Assembly: GCA_033763835.1 (NCBI GenBank)
Contig: JANRJS010000014.1
Span: 62,001-126,000, forward strand
Direction of reading: 5' to 3'
DNA: 64,000 bases
Source: JAPKYZ01 sp033763835
Lineage (GTDB): Bacteria > Acidobacteriota > Terriglobia > Bryobacterales > Bryobacteraceae
Shown piece after piece: positions 43,685-51,873 of the stretch. Within the stretch, counting starts at the first letter, position 1, and every line of letters begins with the position of its first letter. The translations under genes and the position numbers were made by a program. The notes under the pieces are model-generated. The model did no database searches and was not told the DNA's origin. It saw only the letters and a program-made list of their open reading frames with translations.

Positions 43685-44352
43685 ACTTCGAACGTCAGCG
43701 AAGCCCAGAAGCTCTCCCAGTCCGCTTGCGATTTGTCGTGGGCGGGCTTCATCGCGACGGTGTGCAGTTTCCAAACTCCGGGCTTCGGAACGGTTACCGA
43801 AATCGATCCGTCGGGCGCGGTGCGGCCGATTCGTTTGTCGTAGCCCGCGCCCATCAAGCTAACCGCCAAGTTGCCCTCCGGCCGGCCATGCAGCATGACG
43901 ACCACGCGGAACTTGCCGGTCGAGGGGTCGCTTTGCGGGATGAACTCGATCGCCAATCCGGCGGTTTGTGCGAAATCCGCTAGGCCAGTGCGCAGAATCG
44001 TCTTCGCGTATTTCGAGTACAGTTCGCGGCTGGGCTTGTCGCCCGACGGAATCTGCGTCAGCCCTTCGGAGCGCAGATAGTTCGCGAACTTTTTCGATTC
44101 GAGCGAAAGGAAGTTGGGAATCGTGCGAACGTGCAAGACGGAGCCGACCGCTTTGGCGTCGTAGACCGCCCGCTTGCCGTCGAGACGAACGTTCGGACCC
44201 GCGCCCCGCAACCGGGGGAGCGATGGCGGACCGTCGCTCTCCGGAAAGGAATCGCCGTTGTGGACCGCGATGCGAATCGTCTCGCCCGGCTTCACGACGA
44301 AACGCTCCGGCATCAGATACAGATCGTGGGCGAGAAGAAGCAGCGGCAGCAT
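43678..44352 (-). CDS. DUF4198 family periplasmic protein
   Basis: This 224-residue protein starts MLPLLLLAHDLYLMPERF, a very short leader followed by the family-typical HDLYLMPE. Other DUF4198 signs are SLLVHVRTIPNFLSL-like VLHVRTIPNFLSLESKK and VPKPGVWKLHTVAM at the end. The family is linked to nickel or cobalt transport, but there is no transporter next to it. Its stop overlaps deoC by 7 bp and its start is 15 bp from the divergent gene at 44368. Confidence 0.75.
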   Translation of the reverse strand: MLPLLLLAHDLYLMPERFVVKPGETIRIAVHNGDSFPESDGPPSLPRLRGAGPNVRLDGKRAVYDAKAVGSVLHVRTIPNFLSLESKKFANYLRSEGLTQIPSGDKPSRELYSKYAKTILRTGLADFAQTAGLAIEFIPQSDPSTGKFRVVVMLHGRPEGNLAVSLMGAGYDKRIGRTAPDGSISVTVPKPGVWKLHTVAMKPAHDKSQADWESFWASLTFEVQ

Positions 44353-44367
44353 GGTTTCATTGTAGAA

Positions 44368-45402
44368 ATGCTCGCCGCCCTGGTTCTATTCGCCGCGGAC
44401 TTCGCCGCCGTCACCGTCGCGGAGGGTCTGCGCAACGGCTATCAAGTGGCGATCGCGGATTTGAACAAAGACGGCCGCCCCGACCTGATCGCGCTGGCGA
44501 GCGGCATGGACGAGTTGGTCTGGTACGAGAATCCCGGGTGGGAACGGCATGTGATCGTGTCCGGACAGAAGCGCATGATCAATTGCGCGGCGCACGACAC
44601 GGATGGGGATGGCATACCGGAAATCGTGCTTGCGTCGATGTTCGACAATCTGCCGAAAAACTCGATCGGCGGGGTGAGCGTCCTGCGGCACAAAGGCGAC
44701 CCGCGCGAGCCTTGGGAGCAAATCGAGATCGACAAGCTGACCACCTCGCATCGCATTCGTTGGGCTGATATCGATGGGTCCGGCAAGAAGGTGGCGGTGA
44801 ACGCTCCACTAGCCGGGTTTGGCGCGGAGGCTCCGGAGTTTCGCGCGCGCGTGCCGCTGGTCTACTATCGTCCCGGCCAGTGGAAGCGCGAGACGATCAA
44901 CACCGCCAACGAAGGCGTGGTTCATGGAATCTATGTAGACGGCCGCGCGATTCTGACGGCGAGTTTTCTGGGGATCCATCGCCACGAGTTGCGCGGGCGC
45001 GATTGGACTCGCGAGGAAGTCGCGAAGGGCGATCCCGCGCCTTGGCCCAAGTCCGGTTCGAGCGATGTGGCGATCGGGCGGGGGTTTATGGCAGCTATTG
45101 AGCCGTGGCATGGCGGCCAAGTAGTGGTTTACGAGAAGAACGAACGCCGCGTGATCGACGACACGCTCGACCAAGGGCACTCGATTCAAGTCATGCCGGA
45201 CCGGACGATCGTCGCCGGTCATCGCGGACCGAAGGGCGGCGTGAATCTCTACCGCCGAGACGGGCGCGAGTGGAAGAAGGCGGTACTCGACGAGACGGTG
45301 AAGGCGAATTCCTGCGAAGTGGCGGACTTAAATGGCGACCGCAAACCCGATATCGCGTGCATCGGCTCCACCGCGAACCTGCGGGTGTACTTCGCGAAGT
45401 AA
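44368..45402 (+). CDS. FG-GAP/VCBS-repeat exported protein
   Basis: I start at ATG 44368 (MLAALVLFAADFAAVTVAEG), which lies 15 bp from the start of the divergent DUF4198 gene; the open frame upstream is a shadow. The protein has 344 residues, with propeller repeats and loops such as AIADLNKDGRPDLIALASG, DTDGDGIPEIVLAS and VADLNGDRKPDIACIG. There is a leader but no sorting signal. It is probably periplasmic or surface-bound with calcium. Unknown partner. Confidence 0.8.
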   Translation: MLAALVLFAADFAAVTVAEGLRNGYQVAIADLNKDGRPDLIALASGMDELVWYENPGWERHVIVSGQKRMINCAAHDTDGDGIPEIVLASMFDNLPKNSIGGVSVLRHKGDPREPWEQIEIDKLTTSHRIRWADIDGSGKKVAVNAPLAGFGAEAPEFRARVPLVYYRPGQWKRETINTANEGVVHGIYVDGRAILTASFLGIHRHELRGRDWTREEVAKGDPAPWPKSGSSDVAIGRGFMAAIEPWHGGQVVVYEKNERRVIDDTLDQGHSIQVMPDRTIVAGHRGPKGGVNLYRRDGREWKKAVLDETVKANSCEVADLNGDRKPDIACIGSTANLRVYFAK

Positions 45403-45448
45403 TGGTATGGCACGAATGGTATGGCACGATGGTATCGATGCCTACCAT
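45402..45448 (+). promoter_or_regulatory. Tandem repeats and palindrome before the AbrB antitoxin
   Basis: Two head-to-tail copies of ATGGTATGGCACGA (45402-45415 and 45416-45429) are followed by ATGGTA...TACCAT, a palindrome (45429-45448) that spans the antitoxin ATG at 45438. Repeats of the ATGGTA half-site at 45402, 45416 and 45429 look like an autoregulatory operator. The first copy begins at the stop of the upstream gene. Confidence 0.55.
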
Positions 45449-45707
45449 CGCACCCATCGACAAAGCCGGCCGGGTAGTGATCCCGAAAGCGGTGCGCGAC
45501 GCTTTGGAAATCATGCCCGGCGATAAGCTAAAGCTGACCGTAGAGGGAGAAGAGATTCGCCTGCGCGTACAAGAGCAGCCCTCCAAGTTGGTTCGAAAAG
45601 GCGGGCTACTCGTTATCCCCGCGACCGGTGCGGCGCTTGATGCCGGCACCATCCGGCGGACTGTCGAGCGTACCAGAGATCTTCTCGCGCGGCGGAGCGC
45701 CGTCTGA
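45438..45707 (+). CDS. AbrB/MazE-type antitoxin
   Basis: I choose ATG 45438 (MPTIAPIDKAGRVVIPKAV) because the SpoVT/AbrB swapped-hairpin domain begins there; the longer frame is a shadow. The protein has 89 residues. The AbrB motif DKAGRVVIPKAVRDALEIMP followed by GDKLKLTVEGEEI is clear. The C-terminal half (ATGAALDAGTIRRTVERT) would contact the toxin. It overlaps the PIN gene by 4 bp. The start sits inside the operator palindrome, so transcript and operator overlap. Confidence 0.85.
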   Translation: MPTIAPIDKAGRVVIPKAVRDALEIMPGDKLKLTVEGEEIRLRVQEQPSKLVRKGGLLVIPATGAALDAGTIRRTVERTRDLLARRSAV

Positions 45708-46129
45708 GCGCCTTCTTCGACACGTCGGTTCTATTGGCGGCTACGCGCATGGACGACCCGAATCATGACGCCTCATTCAGTGCGCTCACCGCGCCGCACG
45801 GTGCGACGGCCACAGGACTGCATTGCTTCGCCGAGTTCTACGCCACAACTACGGCTCTTCCCCGGCCTTGGAGGAGAAGTCCTATGGATGCGATGGAGTT
45901 GATCGCGGGGCTTCGCCGAAAGTTGGAAGTTGTTGCACTGGACGAACGCGACTATCTGGAAGTACTAGACCAAGTGGCCGCCTTGCACCTTGCGAGCGGC
46001 GCGATTTACGACGCCCTCATCGCACGCTGCGCGGTGAAGTGGGGGGCGTCGAAACTCTACACTTGGAATCCAAAGCATTTCACGCGCCTCGGCGCGCGCG
46101 TCGCGAAACTCGTGCGCGAGCCGCGCTAA
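45704..46129 (+). CDS. PIN-domain toxin paired with AbrB antitoxin
   Basis: The natural start is unclear. The PIN sequence begins LSAFFDTSVLLAATRMDD, and the only upstream codon with overlap is CTG 45704 (sharing TGA with the antitoxin stop); a TTG at 45734 would cut off the first catalytic Asp. About 141 residues. The other acidic residues are present: Glu in HCFAEFYATTTALP, Asp in AIYDALIARCA, and late HFTRLGARV. Likely an RNase toxin of the VapC type. It converges with dapD, 4-bp overlap. Confidence 0.75.
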   Translation: MSAFFDTSVLLAATRMDDPNHDASFSALTAPHGATATGLHCFAEFYATTTALPRPWRRSPMDAMELIAGLRRKLEVVALDERDYLEVLDQVAALHLASGAIYDALIARCAVKWGASKLYTWNPKHFTRLGARVAKLVREPR

Positions 46130-46920
46130 CGCAATAGCTCTTCGAGTTCGGCTTTGGCGTCAGTTTTCGCGTCGCGGTACTTCACAATAATCGGGGTGTA
46201 GATCGAGAGTCCCCAATCGCGCCCGATGCCTTTCGTGATGGCGCGAGAACCGGCTACAACTACAGCCTCTGCCGGGACAATCAGTGGCCGATCGTCCGTC
46301 GCCTGGTGTACGGTCTCGCGCACTAGATCGTAAATCGGCGTCGATCGATTGAGAATCACGCCGGAGCCGAGCACCGCGCGCGCCTTGACGATCGTCCCTT
46401 CGTAAACGCCGCAGTTGCCGCCGACCAGAACTTCATCCTCGATCACGACCGGCAGAGCGCCGACGGGTTCCAGAACGCCGCCGATCTGCGCCGCCGCCGA
46501 AATATGGCATCGCGCGCCGATCTGCGCGCAGCTTCCGATCAACGCGTGCGAATCGACCATCGTTCCATCGCCGACGTACGCGCCGACGTTGATGTACATC
46601 GGCGGCATGCAGGTGACTCCTCGGCCCACATAGCAGCCGTCGCGAATCGCCGATCCTCCCGGCACGATGCGCACGCCGTCGTTCACGCCCACAGGCCGTA
46701 CGGGATACGTGTGCTTATCGAAGAAGGGCTGCTTCGCCGCGTCGATCGACATATCGACGATCTTGCCTTCGCGGAAGCCGTCGAGGATACGTTGCTTCAC
46801 CCAGGCGTTGACGCGCCAGCCCGTAGGCGCGGCATCGTCGGGCTCGGCGGCGCGAATCTCGCCGCGATTCAGCGCGGCCTTGAAGTCCTCAAACCGCGGA
46901 TACGGCGTTTCGACCGGCAA
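46126..46920 (-). CDS. dapD: Tetrahydrodipicolinate N-succinyltransferase
   Basis: This protein has 264 residues and starts with TTG 46918-46920: there is a stop codon just before it, and AAGGAGA lies 9 bp upstream, so this start is the supported one. The N-terminal helical part has GWRVNAWVKQRILDGFREG, then a left-handed beta-helix of hexapeptide repeats (YINVGAYVGDGTMVDSHALI). The enzyme transfers succinyl from CoA to tetrahydrodipicolinate. Its first 32 bp lie inside the end of dapA. It is last of the operon. Confidence 0.92.
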   Translation of the reverse strand: MPVETPYPRFEDFKAALNRGEIRAAEPDDAAPTGWRVNAWVKQRILDGFREGKIVDMSIDAAKQPFFDKHTYPVRPVGVNDGVRIVPGGSAIRDGCYVGRGVTCMPPMYINVGAYVGDGTMVDSHALIGSCAQIGARCHISAAAQIGGVLEPVGALPVVIEDEVLVGGNCGVYEGTIVKARAVLGSGVILNRSTPIYDLVRETVHQATDDRPLIVPAEAVVVAGSRAITKGIGRDWGLSIYTPIIVKYRDAKTDAKAELEELLR

Positions 46921-47797
46921 TCAGATTGGTCTCCTTGAGAATGGCGCGAATCCGGGCGAGCGTCGCGGCCGAAGGCGCACACATCGGCAGCCGCCAGACC
47001 GGCTCGCAGAGTCCCATTTCGGCGAGCGCGGCCTTTACGGGAATCGGATTCGACTCGATGAAATTCATTTCCATCAGCGGCAGGTACGTGCGTTGCAGGC
47101 GGCGTGCGCCCTCGAAATCGCCCGAGTTACACAGGCGCGCGATGGCGGTCATCTCCGCCGGAATCTCGTTCGAAGCGACGCTGATGACGCCAACGCCGCC
47201 CAGCGCCATCAGGGGAATCGTAATCGCGTCGTCGCCCGAGAGTACGGCGAACTCGGGCGGAACCTCGTGAACGACCCTCGCAATTTGCCCAATGTTGCCG
47301 GACGCTTCCTTCACCCCGACAATGTTCGGAATGGCGGCTAAGCGCGCGAGCGTGGCAGGTTCGACGTTGACGCCGGTCCGGCCTTGCACGCTGTAGACGA
47401 CGATCGGCAACGGCACGGCCGCCGCCAGCGCCGCGTAGTGCTGGAACAAGCCTTCCTGCGTCGGTTTGTTGTAGTAGGGCGTCACTGAAAGCAGGCCATC
47501 GACGCCCCGTTCGTTCAGTTCGGCGCCGAGTTCGATTACCTCTCGTGTGTTGTAACCGCCGCAACCGGCGAGTACTGGCGTTCTCCCGTTGGCTTCCTCG
47601 ACGGCGATCTCGACGACGCGCAAATGCTCGGCGCGGGTCAACGTCGGCGATTCTCCCGTCGTGCCGCAGGGGACCAGGAAATCGATGCCGGCCTCGATTT
47701 GCCTGCGGATCAGGGCACGCAAGCGGGGCTCGTCGAGTTCGGCTCGCTGTCCCGTGAACGGCGTCACCAAGGCGGTGCCGCAACCCAAGAACTTCAT
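46889..47797 (-). CDS. dapA: 4-hydroxy-tetrahydrodipicolinate synthase
   Basis: The ATG at 47795-47797 gives 302 residues; the longer frame upstream runs into dapB. Active-site features: the GTTGESPTL loop, SVTPYYNKPTQEGL with the Tyr, and GVKEASGNIGQI with the Schiff-base Lys. It condenses pyruvate with aspartate semialdehyde. The gene overlaps dapB by 4 bp and dapD by 32 bp, so the three are closely coupled in translation. Confidence 0.94.
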   Translation of the reverse strand: MKFLGCGTALVTPFTGQRAELDEPRLRALIRRQIEAGIDFLVPCGTTGESPTLTRAEHLRVVEIAVEEANGRTPVLAGCGGYNTREVIELGAELNERGVDGLLSVTPYYNKPTQEGLFQHYAALAAAVPLPIVVYSVQGRTGVNVEPATLARLAAIPNIVGVKEASGNIGQIARVVHEVPPEFAVLSGDDAITIPLMALGGVGVISVASNEIPAEMTAIARLCNSGDFEGARRLQRTYLPLMEMNFIESNPIPVKAALAEMGLCEPVWRLPMCAPSAATLARIRAILKETNLIAGRNAVSAV

Positions 47798-48453
47798 CCC
47801 AGAATCTCCTTGAACTCGTAGACGCCGCGCTTGCCTGCAATCCATTGGGCCGCGCGGAGCGCTCCTCGCGCAAAGCCTTCCCGGTTGCGGGCCGTATGCC
47901 GAAGCGTAATCGTATCTGCGGCGGAATCGAACCCGATTTCGTGGGTGCCGGGAGCGTGGCCGGCGCGCGACGAACTCACGTCGATCCGCGCTTGGTAGCC
48001 CGCTTCGCGCATGCGCCCGATCAGGGCGAGCATCGTGCCCGAAGGCGCGTCCTTCTTCGCCGAGTGGTGCATCTCCCACGCCCAAGCCTCGTAGTCGCGC
48101 TCGGCGGCCAGGGCGTGGGCGGCCTCTTCGAGAATCCGCGAAAAGATCGCCACGCCGACGGAGAAATTCGCGCCGTACACCAGCGCCGTTCGCGCCCTCT
48201 CCACCGCTGTGCGTACCTCGTCGAGGTGCGAAAACCAGCCAGTGGTGCCGCACACGACGGGCAAGCCCATGTTGGCGAGCATCTCGACGTTCACCACCGC
48301 GCTGCCCGGCGTCGAGAACTCGATCGCCACGTCGGCGTCGGGCCGGACCGTGGGCGTTGCGTCGATACACGCGGATACGGCGAACCCGTAGCTGGGCGCT
48401 AGCGCCTCAACCATATGGCCCATCTTGCCGTAACCGACGATCGCGAGCTTCAT
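47794..48453 (-). CDS. dapB: 4-hydroxy-tetrahydrodipicolinate reductase
   Basis: This 219-residue protein starts MKLAIVGYGKMGHMVEALAP with a glycine-rich nucleotide loop. The catalytic His-His-Lys segment is EMHHSAKKDAPSGTMLALIG, and the VVCGTTGWFSHLD loop is present. At 219 residues it is shorter than the common 240-270. It reduces the dapA product with NAD(P)H. It follows lysC after 18 bp and overlaps dapA by 4 bp. Confidence 0.92.
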   Translation of the reverse strand: MKLAIVGYGKMGHMVEALAPSYGFAVSACIDATPTVRPDADVAIEFSTPGSAVVNVEMLANMGLPVVCGTTGWFSHLDEVRTAVERARTALVYGANFSVGVAIFSRILEEAAHALAAERDYEAWAWEMHHSAKKDAPSGTMLALIGRMREAGYQARIDVSSSRAGHAPGTHEIGFDSAADTITLRHTARNREGFARGALRAAQWIAGKRGVYEFKEILG

Positions 48454-48471
48454 TGCTTTTGCCTATGCGTT

Positions 48472-49782
48472 CTAATCGAACACCATGGGATCCAATTCGG
48501 AAAAGAACTCCGAGTGCAGCGATTCTACCGCCGTGCGGAGACCGGCCTCTTCCAGCACCACGCTTAAGTTCCGTTTTGAAGCTCCTTGGGAGATCATCCG
48601 AACGTTGGTGCCGTTGAGCGCGCGAAAAACGCGATGCGCCACGCCGGGCGTCGAGCGGATTTCGTCGCCGACCAAAGAAACGATCGCCTGCCGGTCCACC
48701 GTTTCCACTTCGGCGAACGCCGCGAGCTCCGTGCGAATCGCCGGAAGCTTCGCTGCGTTGTCGATCGTAAGCGACACGCTCACCTCGCTGGTCGAGACCA
48801 TATCCACGGAAGTTTGAAAGCGGTCGAACACTTCGAAAATCCGGCGTAGAAACCCGTGCGCCATTAGCATGCGCGTCGAATGGACGTTGACGACGGTAAT
48901 GCCCGTTTTGCAGGCGATCGACTTCACGACGTTCTTCGACGCCGGCGCTTCGGCGACGATTAACGTGCCTTGCACCTCGGGCCGCCGCGAGTTGAGAATG
49001 CGGACCGGAATGTTCTTCTCGACCGCCGGAACGACGGTGGACGGATGCAGCACCTTCGCGCCGAAATAGGCGAGTTCCGCGGCCTCGGCGAATGAGATGA
49101 TCTTCACTCGACGCCCCAGTGGGGTCACGCGCGGATCGGCGGTGAGCATGCCGTCCACGTCGGTCCAAATCTGGATTTCCCGCGCGCCCAATCCCGCGCC
49201 GAGGATCGACGCCGAGAAATCGCTGCCGCCGCGCCCGAGTGTCGTGGTCACGCCGAACTCGGTTGCTGCGATAAATCCGCCCATCACGACGACGGGAGCG
49301 CGAGGCAGCGTCTTCAACCGTTCGAACGTTGGGCCGTAAAGCGGCGCGGCCTGCGTGTGGCGCGCGTCGGTGACGACGTAGCGGCGCGAATCGGCGTGAG
49401 CTGCGCCGAGCGCATTCGCCACCAGCACACTCGACAGCCGTTCGCCAAAACTGGAGATCGCGTCGATCGACCGGGGCGTGAGCTCGCCCAAAATCGCGAG
49501 CCCGCGCAGCAACTCGGCGAGCTCGGAGAATCGCTCGCCGATGGCCGGGTGCGAGCCGGCTTCGCGCTCGTGATACTCGCGGAGCGAAGCGCACAATTCG
49601 AGCGCCTTTTCGCGCTCGCCGCGCACCGCGCATTCCGCCATTTCGAGCAGGCGATTGGTGGTCTTGCCCATCGCCGAGACGACCACCACCACCGGCGGCT
49701 CGGCGGCGCGCACGATCTTCGCCACGCGGGCGATCGCCTCGGCCGATTCGACCGACGATCCCCCGAACTTCATCACCAGCAC
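48472..49782 (-). CDS. lysC: Aspartate kinase
   Basis: The GTG at 49780-49782 (MLVMKFGGSSVESAEAI) is 1 bp after the asd stop; ATG 49773 is the other choice. The protein has 436 residues. It has the kinase start KFGGSSVES, VTTTLGRGGSDFSASILGAG, and WTDVDGMLTADPRV, then two ACT domains (VNVHSTRMLMAHGFLRRIF and SLVGDEIRSTPGVAHRVFR), which allow feedback by lysine or threonine. It phosphorylates aspartate as the first step of the lysine/threonine/methionine branch. Confidence 0.93.
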   Translation of the reverse strand: MLVMKFGGSSVESAEAIARVAKIVRAAEPPVVVVVSAMGKTTNRLLEMAECAVRGEREKALELCASLREYHEREAGSHPAIGERFSELAELLRGLAILGELTPRSIDAISSFGERLSSVLVANALGAAHADSRRYVVTDARHTQAAPLYGPTFERLKTLPRAPVVVMGGFIAATEFGVTTTLGRGGSDFSASILGAGLGAREIQIWTDVDGMLTADPRVTPLGRRVKIISFAEAAELAYFGAKVLHPSTVVPAVEKNIPVRILNSRRPEVQGTLIVAEAPASKNVVKSIACKTGITVVNVHSTRMLMAHGFLRRIFEVFDRFQTSVDMVSTSEVSVSLTIDNAAKLPAIRTELAAFAEVETVDRQAIVSLVGDEIRSTPGVAHRVFRALNGTNVRMISQGASKRNLSVVLEEAGLRTAVESLHSEFFSELDPMVFD

Positions 49783-49783
49783 G

Positions 49784-50836
49784 TTAGAGAAGACCCTCCA
49801 CGTGCATGAGTTCGGCGTTCAGCACGGCGGCTCCGGCAGCTCCGCGAATCGTGTTGTGGCCGAGCGCCATCATCTTGTAGCCCAGTACCGGGCACGCTCG
49901 CAGACGGCCGACGAACACGGCCATGCCGTTCTCGCGCTCCACGTCGCGGCGCGGCTGGGGACGGTCGCTCTGCTCCATTACGATGACCGGACGCATTGGC
50001 GCGGAAGGCAGCTTCTTTTCTTGGGGTACGCCGCGAAACTCGGCAAGCGCCGCGCGCACTTCGTCGAGCGAGGGCTTCTTTTCGAGCGATACCGAGATCG
50101 CCACCATGTGGCCGTCGACTACAGGCACTCGATTGCAATGCGCGGAGACGGATGCCGGAAGATCGGTGAACGCGCCATTCGAGTACGCGCCCAAAATCTT
50201 CTGCGTCTCCGACTCCATCTTTTCCTCTTCGTTGCCAATGTAGGGCACCACGTTCGCCGTTATGTCCATCGACGCGACGCCGGGATAACCCGCGCCGGAG
50301 ATCGCCTGCATCGTCGTGACCAGAACCCGCTCGATTCCAAACTGCCGGAGTGGCGCTAGAGCCATGGTCAGCACGATCGTCGAGCAGTTCGGATTGGTGA
50401 CGATCTGCCCCGGCCATCCGCGTTGCGTCTTTTGCGCTGCGAGGGCGGCGAGGTGATCCGCGTTCGCCTCCGGCACCAGGAGCGGAACGTCCGGTTCCAT
50501 GCGATGATTGCGCGAATTCGACACGATGGTGTGGCCCGCTTGCGCGAAAGCTCGCTCGATTTCGGTGGCGACGCTTGCATCCATCGCGGAGAACATCAGC
50601 TTCGGCGCACCGGGAGCGGGCTTCGAATCGGAAACGGTTAGAGCGGCGGTTTTTTCCGGCATCGCTCCGTCCAGACGCCAGCTTGTCGCCTCGCGATAGA
50701 GCTTGCCGGCGGAACGGTCGCTCGCGCCCACCCAGGTCAAATCGAACCAGGGATGGTTCTGCAAGAACTTCACAAAGTGCTGGCCCACCATGCCGGTGGC
50801 GCCCAACACCCCTACGGGAATACGTTGTTGACTCAT
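49784..50836 (-). CDS. asd: Aspartate-semialdehyde dehydrogenase
   Basis: This 350-residue protein starts at ATG 50834-50836 (MSQQRIPVGVLGATGMVGQH). The glycine loop binds NADP, the catalytic Cys is in VTNPNCSTIVLTMAL, and HCNRVPVVDGHMVAIS contains the active-site His. It is close to the archaeal-fungal type Asd rather than the E. coli type. It reduces aspartyl phosphate made by the neighbour lysC. Two bp separate it from the M20 gene. Confidence 0.93.
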   Translation of the reverse strand: MSQQRIPVGVLGATGMVGQHFVKFLQNHPWFDLTWVGASDRSAGKLYREATSWRLDGAMPEKTAALTVSDSKPAPGAPKLMFSAMDASVATEIERAFAQAGHTIVSNSRNHRMEPDVPLLVPEANADHLAALAAQKTQRGWPGQIVTNPNCSTIVLTMALAPLRQFGIERVLVTTMQAISGAGYPGVASMDITANVVPYIGNEEEKMESETQKILGAYSNGAFTDLPASVSAHCNRVPVVDGHMVAISVSLEKKPSLDEVRAALAEFRGVPQEKKLPSAPMRPVIVMEQSDRPQPRRDVERENGMAVFVGRLRACPVLGYKMMALGHNTIRGAAGAAVLNAELMHVEGLL

Positions 50837-50838
50837 GA

Positions 50839-51873
50839 CTAGTTAACTCGTGACAGAAGTTGTTTACTCAGGTTCTCGTAGATCGAGACGGCCTGGACCA
50901 GTTGGTCCTTCGGCACGTGTTCGCGCTCGGTGTGCGCGACATGGATCGTGCCGGGGCCGATCAAGTAGGGCTCGCCCCACGCGCCACCGAACGCCGGAAT
51001 GTCGGTGGTGTAAGCGGCGACCATGGTCTCGAATTCGGGCAGCGTGCCTAAGCGCACCGCACCGATACACAGGATTTCGCGAATCTCGACGCCGGTGACG
51101 CGCGCGTGTATGCGCTCTCGCGTGGCGGCCCCATCGTCGACGAGACGCACGAACAATTCGGCTTTCGCAAAATCGGGGATGACATTTGGCGCGCGGCCTC
51201 CGGAGACGACGCCGATATTGAGGGTCGAAGGTCCAAGCAGATCGTCGTTTTCGAGCGGTATCGCGCGCACTTGCGCGAGCGCGTCGAGCAGCTTATCGAT
51301 CGCCGATTCGCCCAGCTCCGGATATGCCGAGTGAGCCATACGTCCGGTTGCATGAAACTCGAACCGCAGCGCGCCTTTGGTGCCTACCGCAAGTTTGTTC
51401 TCCGTGGGCTCGCCGTTAATCAAGAACTTCGATCCGCGGCCGGCCTTGGCGGCGGCATACGCCCCTGCGCTGTTGCGTTCTTCGCCAACGACGAACAGCA
51501 ATGCCACACGCCGTTCGCCTTCATCGAGAAGCCGCTCCAAGGCGAAGATCATCGCCGCGATAATGCCCTTGACGTCGCACGCGCCGCGCCCCCAAATCGC
51601 GTGGCCGTCCTCGCGCGAGGCGATGAACGGCGGCACGGTGTCCATATGCGTCGAGAGCGTAACGAGGGGCGGGTCGAACGTAAGCAGAATGTTGTCGCGA
51701 TCCGGCTCGACCGGCATACGCTCCACCAGACCGTTGTGACACGCGGCGATCGCCGAGAGGCGGTTGTGCAAAAAGTCGCCTACGGCTTTTTCGTTGGGGG
51801 TGATCGATTCGATATCGATCAGGGTGCGCGTCAGCGCGAATAGGTCCTGCATATTCGATAATAGCGATTCCAT
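50839..51873 (-). CDS. M20 family peptidase, DapE/ArgE-like
   Basis: I use ATG 51871-51873 (MESLLSNMQDLFALTRTLID) because GAGGGG precedes it by about 6 bp; ATG 51850-51852 is the other choice. The protein has about 344 residues. Zinc ligands: LSTHMDTVPPF, GRGACDVKGIIAAM, VGEERNSAG, FLINGEPTENKLA, and a late His in IHVAHTEREHV. As the first gene of the lysine operon it would remove the succinyl group (DapE role), though ArgE-like activity cannot be ruled out. Its start overlaps the start of the divergent gene. Confidence 0.85.
   Translation of the reverse strand: MESLLSNMQDLFALTRTLIDIESITPNEKAVGDFLHNRLSAIAACHNGLVERMPVEPDRDNILLTFDPPLVTLSTHMDTVPPFIASREDGHAIWGRGACDVKGIIAAMIFALERLLDEGERRVALLFVVGEERNSAGAYAAAKAGRGSKFLINGEPTENKLAVGTKGALRFEFHATGRMAHSAYPELGESAIDKLLDALAQVRAIPLENDDLLGPSTLNIGVVSGGRAPNVIPDFAKAELFVRLVDDGAATRERIHARVTGVEIREILCIGAVRLGTLPEFETMVAAYTTDIPAFGGAWGEPYLIGPGTIHVAHTEREHVPKDQLVQAVSIYENLSKQLLSRVN

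Noticed and set aside
44131..44367. Upstream extension of the VCBS gene
   Set aside because: It runs antisense through the DUF4198 gene; the leader starts at ATG 44368.
46921..48370. 493-residue frame that extends dapA upstream
   Set aside because: The extra part overlaps dapB in another frame; the ATG at 47797 starts the DapA domain exactly.
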